From the NCBI GenBank assembly GCA_023451855.1, contig JAEXXY010000484.1, forward strand, positions 1 through 17,271: a stretch of DNA of 17,271 nt, in the 5' to 3' direction. The DNA comes from Actinomycetes bacterium. GTDB taxonomy: Bacteria > Actinomycetota > Actinomycetes > Actinomycetales > Dermatophilaceae. Below are positions 1-5,135 of this stretch, piece after piece. The notes below the pieces were generated by a model, which had not been told where the DNA came from, made no database searches, and saw only the letters and a list, made by a program, of their open reading frames with translations. Position 1 is the stretch's first letter, and every line of letters starts with the position of its first letter. The position numbers and the translations under genes are program-made.

Positions 1-614
1 CCGGTGGATGGGCTCGTCGGGGCCGTGGACGCGCTCCGTGACGCGTCGGTGCCAGAGGCGCCGGAGGAGGTGTCCGACGAGTCGGAGCCCGACGGCGCTT
101 CGACGACGGGACCCGCGGCGGCGCTGCGGCCGATCGTCGTGCCCGTCACCTCGGCGCCGGTGGTCAGCTGGACCCCGGTCAGGAACGCGGCGGCGACGGC
201 GAAGAGGACGCCGGTGGTGGCGAGCAGGCGCCGCGTTCCGGTGCGGTCGGGCAGGCGCCACCAGTCGGGCCGGCGCGACTCGACGGCTCCCCGGTTGTAC
301 GCGCGGGCGAGCACGACGGCCTCGCGGGCGCGGGCCATCGAGTTCGTGTAGAGGTTCGCGGCGACGGCCGTGATGACCGAACCGATGGCGGCACCGGCGA
401 TGGTGCCGAGCAGGCCGAGCCGCGAGCCGAGGGCGGCCGCGGTGGCCGCGGCCAGCGAGCCGCCGAGGATCTGGGTCAGGGAGAGGTCGAGCAGGCGCGA
501 CCGAGCGGAGTCGTCGTCACGCGTGGCGGGCGGCAGCCCGGTGGTGCGGTCGGCGGCGAGCACCTGGGTGTCGTCGAGGGAGGGGCGGGTGGTCGGGGGA
601 GCGGTCTGGGTCAT
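1..614 (-). CDS. Small membrane protein with two hydrophobic segments, C-terminus cut by window edge
   Basis: The reading frame starts at ATG 612-614 and stays open to the left edge, so at least 204 residues are visible and the C-terminus is missing. The N-terminal 40 residues are polar and rich in Thr, Asp and Arg. Residues about 45-90 form a long Gly/Ala-rich hydrophobic stretch (ILGGSLAAATAA to AVAANLY), followed by a basic linker with PDWWRLPDR near 116-124. A second hydrophobic segment lies near 130-150 (LLATTGVLFAVAAAFLTG). From about 168 onward the chain is Ser/Asp/Thr/Pro-rich, as in a disordered extracytoplasmic or cytoplasmic tail. Third codon positions are almost all G or C, which supports real coding. 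I do not recognise the family and assign no function. A TGAGGA sequence overlapping the stop of the small upstream ORF could serve as its ribosome binding site. Confidence 0.75.
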   Translation of the reverse strand, partial: MTQTAPPTTRPSLDDTQVLAADRTTGLPPATRDDDSARSRLLDLSLTQILGGSLAAATAAALGSRLGLLGTIAGAAIGSVITAVAANLYTNSMARAREAVVLARAYNRGAVESRRPDWWRLPDRTGTRRLLATTGVLFAVAAAFLTGVQLTTGAEVTGTTIGRSAAAGPVVEAPSGSDSSDTSSGASGTDASRSASTAPTSPST

Positions 615-619
615 CGTCC

Positions 620-682
620 TCAGGGCAGGTTTCCGGTTGCGGGGCGGTCCACGTCCTCGTTGACGAGGAGGGACGTGCGCAC
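620..682 (-). CDS. Possible 20-residue leader ORF upstream of the membrane protein gene
   Basis: On the minus strand a GTG at 680-682 follows a good Shine-Dalgarno sequence (GGGAGGGA, 3 bases upstream of the GTG). It opens a 20-codon frame that begins MRTSLLVNEDV and ends in TGA at 620-622. The ATG of the membrane protein gene lies only 5 bases further on, so translation could be coupled. Third positions are nearly all G or C, like the neighbouring genes. It could be a leader peptide, a small protein in its own right, or chance in GC-rich DNA. No attenuator hairpin or run of one amino acid is evident. Confidence 0.35.
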   Translation of the reverse strand: MRTSLLVNEDVDRPATGNLP

Positions 683-737
683 CGTCCCTCCCAAGGACGA
701 CGAGCGACAGGTCGGGATCGTTGACGTCTGCGCCGTT

Positions 738-755
738 CTGTGACTCGGGTCACAG
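738..755. promoter_or_regulatory. CRP/GlxR-like palindromic operator
   Basis: The sequence has perfect 7-base arms CTGTGAC and GTCACAG around a 4-base centre. It contains TGTGA-N6-TCACA, the consensus form of CRP-family sites including corynebacterial GlxR. It lies in the divergent gap, 125 bp before the membrane protein ATG, 56 bp before the small GTG ORF, and about 108 bp before the STAS gene start. The match is seen directly; binding by a Crp/GlxR protein is inferred from the consensus. Confidence 0.5.
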
Positions 756-802
756 GCCGGCCGGTCGCGGGCCGCCGGCAGGAACATGGCCCCGGGAAAC
801 CG

Positions 803-832
803 GTGACGGCGACGGGCTCGCGGGCCTACGGT
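803..832 (+). promoter_or_regulatory. Candidate promoter of the STAS gene
   Basis: A GTGACG hexamer (803-808) and TACGGT (827-832, the TANNNT form) are separated by 18 bases. This would place transcription start near 839 and leave a short leader that holds the GGAGGAG ribosome binding site at 852-858. The -35 match is only partial. Confidence 0.35.
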
Positions 833-862
833 GGGAGAGCCCAGGGGGAGTGGAGGAGCCAG

Positions 863-1192
863 GTGGACGTCTCGGTCTCGAGTGCAGACGGCAGCAGCCT
901 CGTGCGGCTGGCGGGAGAGGTCGACACCTACACCGTGCCCGACGTGCGCGCCGCGTTCGACACGGTCGCCCTGGCACCGGGCGCCACCGTCGTCGTCGAC
1001 CTGCGCGAGGTCACCTTCCTCGACTCCTCGGGTCTCGGTGCCGTCATCGGGCTCTACCACCGGGCACGAGTTGCCGGCGCCACGCTGCGGCTGCTGTGCG
1101 ACGGGGTGTCGTTGCGTCTGGTGCGCCTCACGCGACTCGACCAGGTCATCGACGTCGACACCACCGCGACGCCGGACCCCGCCGTCCACTGA
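863..1192 (+). CDS. STAS-domain anti-sigma factor antagonist
   Basis: This 109-residue protein consists of one STAS domain, the usual size for SpoIIAA/RsbV-type anti-anti-sigma factors. Near residues 18-29 it has GEVDTYTVPDVR, and at 54-57 the DSSG motif. Ser55 aligns with the serine phosphorylated in SpoIIAA. In this family the unphosphorylated form binds a HATPase anti-sigma kinase and frees the sigma factor; the kinase phosphorylates the serine and a PP2C phosphatase removes it. Both partner types are encoded next door. The frame is open upstream to 740, but GTG 863 is chosen because it starts just before the conserved beta strand and follows GGAGGAG at 852-858, although the spacing is short. 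It converges on the anti-sigma gene, with 71 bp between stops. Confidence 0.88.
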   Translation: MDVSVSSADGSSLVRLAGEVDTYTVPDVRAAFDTVALAPGATVVVDLREVTFLDSSGLGAVIGLYHRARVAGATLRLLCDGVSLRLVRLTRLDQVIDVDTTATPDPAVH

Positions 1193-1263
1193 CGGCCGGC
1201 CGGAACGGAACCACCTGCTGCTCGGACCGCCTGCTGCTCGCGGCTGCCCCTGATCGGTGATGA

Positions 1264-1677
1264 CTAGCGCGCCGGCTGCCGCCGCGGCAGGTCGACGTGC
1301 AGTCGCACCGTCGTGCGTGCGGGCGTCGACTCGATGACGAGGCGGTCGGTGAGGCACTCGGCGATCCACAGGCCACGCCCGCTCACGGCGTGGTGATCGG
1401 CCTCGCGCACCACCGGCGTCGAACCGGTGCCGTCGGCGTCCTCGACGGTGAAGACGAGCGACCCGTCGACGGCGTCGATGCGCAGGTGACCGTGGCCGCC
1501 GCCGTGGACGATGCTGTTCACCGCGACCTCGTGCACCGCCATCTCGGCGTCGCCGACGCGGTCGGGGACCCGGTCGACCGTGATCGACCGTACGACCTCT
1601 CGGACCCGGCGCAGGTCGTCCGGGCCGAAGTCGAGGCGGGCGAGCTCGGCGTCGCCGTCCACCGTCGGCGTGGTCAC
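1264..1677 (-). CDS. Anti-sigma regulatory factor, HATPase serine kinase (RsbW/SpoIIAB-like)
   Basis: This 137-residue protein is a single GHKL-type ATPase domain. It carries the N box AVHEVAVNSIVHGGG near residues 46-60, where Glu and Asn bind Mg-ATP, then a G1-like VEDADG near 78-83 and the G2 box SGRGLWI near 98-104. Proteins of this family bind a sigma factor and phosphorylate a STAS antagonist. It is convergent with the STAS gene and divergent from the phosphatase gene, so the three probably form one partner-switching circuit. The start is GTG 1675-1677, preceded by a run of G that may serve as ribosome binding site. No sigma factor gene is adjacent, so its target must lie elsewhere or it may act on another protein. 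Assignment to the family is firm; the target is unknown. Confidence 0.88.
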   Translation of the reverse strand: MTTPTVDGDAELARLDFGPDDLRRVREVVRSITVDRVPDRVGDAEMAVHEVAVNSIVHGGGHGHLRIDAVDGSLVFTVEDADGTGSTPVVREADHHAVSGRGLWIAECLTDRLVIESTPARTTVRLHVDLPRRQPAR

Positions 1678-1733
1678 CCCCCCATGGTGGCACTCCCTTG
1701 CTCGTTATCGGGGACGAGGACCCGGCCAACTGC

Positions 1734-1739
1734 CAATAT
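1734..1739 (+). promoter_or_regulatory. Candidate -10 element for a leaderless phosphatase mRNA
   Basis: CAATAT ends 6 bases before ATG 1746, and no Shine-Dalgarno sequence is present between. This spacing fits transcription starting at the A of the ATG, a common arrangement in actinobacteria. The -35 region is weak. Confidence 0.35.
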
Positions 1740-1745
1740 GTGCGC

Positions 1746-3545
1746 ATGAGCGCGACGGAGCCGGGCGCCGGCGGAGACACTGCTGCCGTCGCGCCACGCA
1801 TCGCCGCCCTCGCCCGCATCGTCGCCGACCTCGCGTCCGCGACAACGATGGACGACCTCACCGAGATCATCACCGAACGCGCGTCGGGGGTCATCGGCGC
1901 CTCGCGGGCGATGGTCGCGCTGCGCGACGGACCCGACCGGTTGCGGACCGTCGGCACGCACGGGATCAGTCGCAGGCTGGCCCGGCAGTGGGCCGTCTTC
2001 GACCTGGCCCAGCGCACCCCGATGACCGACGCCGTGCGGCTCGACCGCACCGTGGTCGTCGAGAGCCGGGCCGACATGCTCGCCCGCTACCCCGAGGTCG
2101 AGGACGACGGCACCGAACGCTCGAGCATCACCCTGCCGCTCGTGTCGCGGCCGACGGGGGAGGTCGTGGGCGCCGTCGCCTTCCGTCTCGACGAGCGCGT
2201 CGGACCACCCGACGCCGAGGAGATCACCGTGCTCGGGGTGCTCGCGGACATGTGCGCCCAGACGATCCTGAGGCTGCGCGCCGAGGAGGAGATCGCGGCG
2301 CGGGCCGTCCAGCTGCAGTTCCTCGCCGACGCCTCGCAGGCCCTCGCGGGCAGCCTCGACTACCGCGAGACCCTGCGGCAGGTCGCCTCGCTGGCCGTGC
2401 CGACACATGCCGACTGGTGCTCGGTGCAGCTCATCGACGACGGTGTCCTGCGCACTCTCGCCGTGGCCCACGTCGACCCCGCCAAGGTGGCCCTCGCCAA
2501 GGAGCTCGAGACCCGTTGGCCGCCTGACCTCGAACGGCCCGGCGGGGTCGCCGACGTCGTGCGCTCGCGCACGAGCCTGCTCGTCGAGACCGTCACCGAC
2601 GAGATGCTCGTGGCGTCGGCGCGCGACGACGAGCACCTGCGCATCGCCCGCGAGCTGGGGCTGCAGAGCGCGATGTCGGTGCCGCTCATCGGCAGGGACC
2701 GGGTGCTCGGGGTGCTGACGTTCGTCGCCGCCGAGTCCGGTCGCCGGTACACCTCCGAGGACATCGCCTTCGCCGAGGACCTCGCCCGACGCGCGGGCCT
2801 CGCCATCGACAACGCCGACCTCTACTCGCAGACCCGCCGCACCGCCGCGGTCCTGCAGGCGACGCTGCTGCCGCAGGAGCTGCCGGACGTGGCCGGCTGG
2901 GGTTTCGGCGCCGTCTACCGCCAGGCGGGCCGCACCGACATCGGGGGTGACTACTACGACGTCGCCGCGCTGGAGGACCAGCGACTCGTCGCCGTCGTCG
3001 GCGACGTCATGGGACGCGGCGTCGACGCGGCGCTCGGCGGCTCGCGGATGCGCTCGGCGGTCCGCGTGCTCGCCACCCAGCACCCCGAGCCGGACGCTCT
3101 CGCCCGCGCGGTCGACCGGCTCATGGCCGTCGAGGCGCCGACGCCGATGGCCTCGGCCGTGTACGTGCTCTTCGACCCCGCCGCCGACACCCTGTCCATG
3201 ACGGTCGCCGGTCACCCGCCACCCCTGCTGATCAGGCGCGGCGAGGGCCGCTACATCGAGGACGGATCGCCGCTGCACGGCCTCGGCACGGTGCCGCGGC
3301 CGGTCGTCGACCTGCCCTTCGGCGTCGGTGACGTGCTGCTCCTCTACACCGACGGGCTCGTCGAGCGTCGGGGCGAGGGCATCGACGTCGGGCTGGAACG
3401 GCTGCGTGGCGTCGCCGAGCAGCACTTCCGCGACGTCGCGGCCGACGCCGACCTCGACGAGCTCCTCGACGCCCTCGTCGATGCAGTGACCGACCCGGAA
3501 CGGCACGACGACGTCGCGCTCGTCGGCTTCCGGCGCGTCGCCTGA
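1746..3545 (+). CDS. GAF-GAF-SpoIIE/PP2C serine phosphatase (RsbU/RsbP-like)
   Basis: This 599-residue protein has two sensory GAF-like domains (about 15-165 and 180-355) followed by a SpoIIE-type PP2C phosphatase domain (about 370-598). In the phosphatase domain I see the linker ATLLPQELP (from about 372), GGDYYD with Asp402, GDVMGRG with Asp420, AGHPPPLL, LLYTDGLVERR with Asp536, and DDVALV with Asp588 and Asp589. These acidic residues are the expected metal ligands, so the enzyme looks active. In this family it dephosphorylates a phosphorylated STAS antagonist in response to a signal sensed by the GAF domains; the STAS gene at 863 is the obvious candidate. No transmembrane segment is seen, so it is cytosolic. 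The frame is open from 1698, but ATG 1746 fits a leaderless start. The ligand is unknown. Confidence 0.9.
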   Translation: MSATEPGAGGDTAAVAPRIAALARIVADLASATTMDDLTEIITERASGVIGASRAMVALRDGPDRLRTVGTHGISRRLARQWAVFDLAQRTPMTDAVRLDRTVVVESRADMLARYPEVEDDGTERSSITLPLVSRPTGEVVGAVAFRLDERVGPPDAEEITVLGVLADMCAQTILRLRAEEEIAARAVQLQFLADASQALAGSLDYRETLRQVASLAVPTHADWCSVQLIDDGVLRTLAVAHVDPAKVALAKELETRWPPDLERPGGVADVVRSRTSLLVETVTDEMLVASARDDEHLRIARELGLQSAMSVPLIGRDRVLGVLTFVAAESGRRYTSEDIAFAEDLARRAGLAIDNADLYSQTRRTAAVLQATLLPQELPDVAGWGFGAVYRQAGRTDIGGDYYDVAALEDQRLVAVVGDVMGRGVDAALGGSRMRSAVRVLATQHPEPDALARAVDRLMAVEAPTPMASAVYVLFDPAADTLSMTVAGHPPPLLIRRGEGRYIEDGSPLHGLGTVPRPVVDLPFGVGDVLLLYTDGLVERRGEGIDVGLERLRGVAEQHFRDVAADADLDELLDALVDAVTDPERHDDVALVGFRRVA

Positions 3546-3566
3546 CGCCGGCGACCCTGTGCCGGG

Positions 3567-3592
3567 TAGGGCCCCACGCCTCTGGGCCCCTA
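3567..3592. terminator. Hairpin after the phosphatase gene, overlapping the rnpB -10 element
   Basis: The arms TAGGGCCCCA (3567-3576) and TGGGCCCCTA (3583-3592) pair with one mismatch position around a 6-base loop. It starts 21 bp after the phosphatase stop and has no T tract. It may end phosphatase transcription. The right arm shares TA with the TATGCT -10 hexamer of rnpB. Confidence 0.4.
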
Positions 3593-3596
3593 TGCT
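3591..3596 (+). promoter_or_regulatory. Candidate -10 element of rnpB
   Basis: TATGCT lies 7 bases before the predicted RNA start at about 3603-3604. A good -35 hexamer is not evident at the usual distance. Confidence 0.5.
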
Positions 3597-3602
3597 GGTG
3601 GG

Positions 3603-4006
3603 CGGATGAGTCGGCCAGGCGGTCGCGTCAGGGCTTCGGCCCTGCCGAGGAACGTCCGGGCTCCGAAGGGCAGGGTGGTGGCCAACAGCCACCCGGGGTG
3701 ACCCGCGGGACAGTGCCACAGAGAACAGACCGCCGGCCGCTTCGGCAGCCGGTAAGGGTGAAACGGTGGTGTAAGAGACCACCAGCGCGCCAGGTGACTG
3801 GCGCGGCTCGGTAAACCCCACCCGGAGCAAGTCCAGACAGCGTACGCACGGTGCCCTCGGGCACCGAGGAGACCGGCCCGGTCGAGTGCGCGGGTAGGAC
3901 GCTAGAGCCGGCCAGCAATGGTCGGCCCAGATGGATGGCCGCCACCGCGGATGCCGGCAACGGCGCCGCGGGGACAGAACCCGGCGTATCGGCCGACTCA
4001 TCCACT
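3603..4006 (+). ncRNA. rnpB: RNase P RNA (type A)
   Basis: This is the catalytic RNA of ribonuclease P, which matures tRNA 5' ends. The ends pair as helix P1: GGATGAGTCGGCC at 3604-3616 is the exact reverse complement of GGCCGACTCATCC at 3991-4003. Universally conserved blocks are present in order: GAGGAACGTCCGGGCTCC near 3648, the ACAGTGCCACAGAGAACAGA block near 3711, GGTAAGGGTGAAACGGTG near 3750, and ACAGAACCCGGCGTATCGGCC split across 3974-3994. The total of about 400 nt is normal for actinobacterial RNase P RNA. The ends are set by P1 pairing and may be off by a few bases. No strong terminator follows at once; the next large hairpin is at 4126-4154. Confidence 0.95.
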
Positions 4007-4048
4007 CTTACGCCTCTGACCTGCGGCGATGTGGTTCGTCATCCCCTC

Positions 4049-4067
4049 TGGTCCGCAAATGGTCCGC
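4049..4067. repeat. Two copies of TGGTCCGC with an 11-bp period downstream of rnpB
   Basis: TGGTCCGC occurs at 4049-4056 and 4060-4067, separated by AAA. The period is about one helical turn, so both copies would face the same side of the DNA. It lies 43 bp past the 3' end of rnpB. Function is unknown; protein-binding half-sites are one possibility. Confidence 0.4.
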
Positions 4068-4125
4068 CCGTCATCAGCCCTTGCGCAGGATCGAACGGGC
4101 CGCTGAGGTGCGCGGCACCCGAGCG

Positions 4126-4154
4126 CGGGTGGGCCGAGGAACTCGACCCACCCG
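4126..4154. terminator. Strong hairpin, probable terminator of the secreted hydrolase gene
   Basis: CGGGTGGG (4126-4133) pairs perfectly with CCCACCCG (4147-4154). Inside, CGAG pairs with CTCG around a GAA loop, with one C-A mismatch between the two stems. It begins 25 bp beyond the stop of the minus-strand hydrolase. It has no T tract, as is common in high-GC actinobacteria. It may also stop read-through from rnpB. Confidence 0.55.
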
Positions 4155-4179
4155 GCCTGTGCAGCAAACGCCTCGGCAG

Positions 4180-5016
4180 TCAGCCCTTGGCGGCGGCCTT
4201 GATCAGGGAGACCACGGCGGAGGGGTGGCTCATCATCGCGACGTGGGAGCTCTCGATCTCCACGGTGGTGGCGCCGGCACGTGCAGCCATCGCGCGCTCG
4301 GCCTCCGGTGGGATGATGCGGTCCTGCCGGGCCACGAGGTACCAGCTGGGGATGCTCTCCCAGGCGGGGGCGCCCGAGGGCGCCAGCAGGGCGGCCAGGG
4401 CACCGGGGCGCTGGGTGGCGGCCATGACCCGAGTCATCGACTTCGGCAGGTCCTGTGCGAACAGCGTCGGGAAGTAGGCGGGGTCGATGTAGGCGTCGGC
4501 GTCGCCGTCGGCTGCACCCGGGAAGGGCCGGATGAGCAGGTGGTCGATGACGTCGGTGTGCCCACCCCCCAGGCTGTTTGCTGCGGCGACGCTCTCACCC
4601 GCGGCTGGCGCGTAGGCCGCGATGTACACCAGCGACTTCACGTTGGGGTTGCCGGTGGCGGCGTTGGTGATCACCGCTCCGCCGTAGGAGTGCCCCACGA
4701 GGACGACTGGCCCCGTGATGGTCGAGAGGAACTGACGCAGGTACTCGGCGTCGGCGGTAGGTCCGCGCAACGGGTTGGAGAACGCGACGACCGGGTAGCC
4801 GTCGCCGATCAGCCGGCCGGCTACGGTGTTCCAGCCGCTGGAGTCGGCGAAAGCGCCATGGACCAGGACGATGGTGGGCTTCACGTCGCGCGAGCCACTT
4901 CCGGTGGGCGCGGACTGCAGCGGTGATGCCGATGCGATCGTGGCACCGGTGAGCAGCAGGAGGCCGACCACGGCTGCGACGAGCAGTCGGAGTCGGCGTG
5001 GGCGATGGGTCGTCAT
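4180..5016 (-). CDS. Secreted alpha/beta hydrolase (AB_hydrolase_6-like)
   Basis: This 278-residue protein begins with a signal peptide: Arg-rich MTTHRPRRLR, a hydrophobic core to about residue 28, and an ASA-type cleavage region near 28-31. The mature domain has the oxyanion HG at 53-54 (VLVHGAFADSSGW), the nucleophile elbow GHSYGG with Ser110, the acid in ARQDR at Asp232, and His258 in SSHVAMMSHP. The triad is complete, so an esterase or related hydrolase acting outside the cytoplasm is likely. The substrate is unknown. The frame is open to 5079, but ATG 5014-5016 is chosen because GAGGAG lies a few bases upstream and the signal peptide starts there. It is divergent from the LAL regulator gene and has the 23-bp element 55 bp before its ATG. 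Confidence 0.88.
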   Translation of the reverse strand: MTTHRPRRLRLLVAAVVGLLLLTGATIASASPLQSAPTGSGSRDVKPTIVLVHGAFADSSGWNTVAGRLIGDGYPVVAFSNPLRGPTADAEYLRQFLSTITGPVVLVGHSYGGAVITNAATGNPNVKSLVYIAAYAPAAGESVAAANSLGGGHTDVIDHLLIRPFPGAADGDADAYIDPAYFPTLFAQDLPKSMTRVMAATQRPGALAALLAPSGAPAWESIPSWYLVARQDRIIPPEAERAMAARAGATTVEIESSHVAMMSHPSAVVSLIKAAAKG

Positions 5017-5071
5017 GAGCTCTCCTCGGGTCGTGGTGGACCTTCGAAGCGTGCTCGCGTGGCCGGGGTAT

Positions 5072-5094
5072 CGAACCACGTGCCTCTCGTAGTC
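5072..5094 (-). promoter_or_regulatory. Site A of the shared 23-bp element, candidate LAL operator
   Basis: Read on the minus strand it is GACTACG, AGAG, GCACGTGGT, T, CG. It matches site B (7894-7916) at every position except the 4-base spacer and one pyrimidine. The core is an imperfect dyad ACTACG-N7-CGTGGT (5 of 6 arm positions), as expected for a dimeric helix-turn-helix protein. It sits between the divergent hydrolase and LAL genes, 55 bp before the hydrolase ATG and 41 bp before the LAL ATG. Confidence 0.6.
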
Positions 5095-5123
5095 AGGCCC
5101 TACCCAGCGGACGGGTCGCCCGC

Positions 5124-5129
5124 TACCGT
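5124..5129 (+). promoter_or_regulatory. Candidate -10 element for a leaderless LAL regulator mRNA
   Basis: TACCGT (TANNNT form) ends 6 bases before ATG 5136 and no Shine-Dalgarno sequence is seen. This is the same geometry as at the phosphatase start. Site A would be centred near -53 relative to such a start. Confidence 0.4.
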
Positions 5130-5135
5130 CCCTGC

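Noticed and set aside
4..373. Plus-strand frames at the left edge
   Set aside because: They are shadows of the minus-strand membrane protein, whose third-position bias and hydrophobic segments are convincing.
1214..1240. Two copies of CCTGCTGCTCG with a 16-bp period between the STAS and anti-sigma genes
   Set aside because: CTG-rich short repeats are common in this base composition and no dyad or other function is suggested.
620..2077. 485-codon minus-strand frame across the STAS, anti-sigma and phosphatase genes
   Set aside because: It overlaps three well-supported genes and its product is low-complexity and Arg/Ala-rich. Only its last 20 codons, outside those genes, were kept as a possible small ORF.
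1674..4001. 775-codon minus-strand frame antisense to the phosphatase and rnpB
   Set aside because: Long antisense frames are expected in high-GC genes. It runs through rnpB and lacks domain motifs.
3931..4926. 331-codon plus-strand frame
   Set aside because: It begins inside rnpB and is antisense to the secreted hydrolase, which has a signal peptide and a full catalytic triad.
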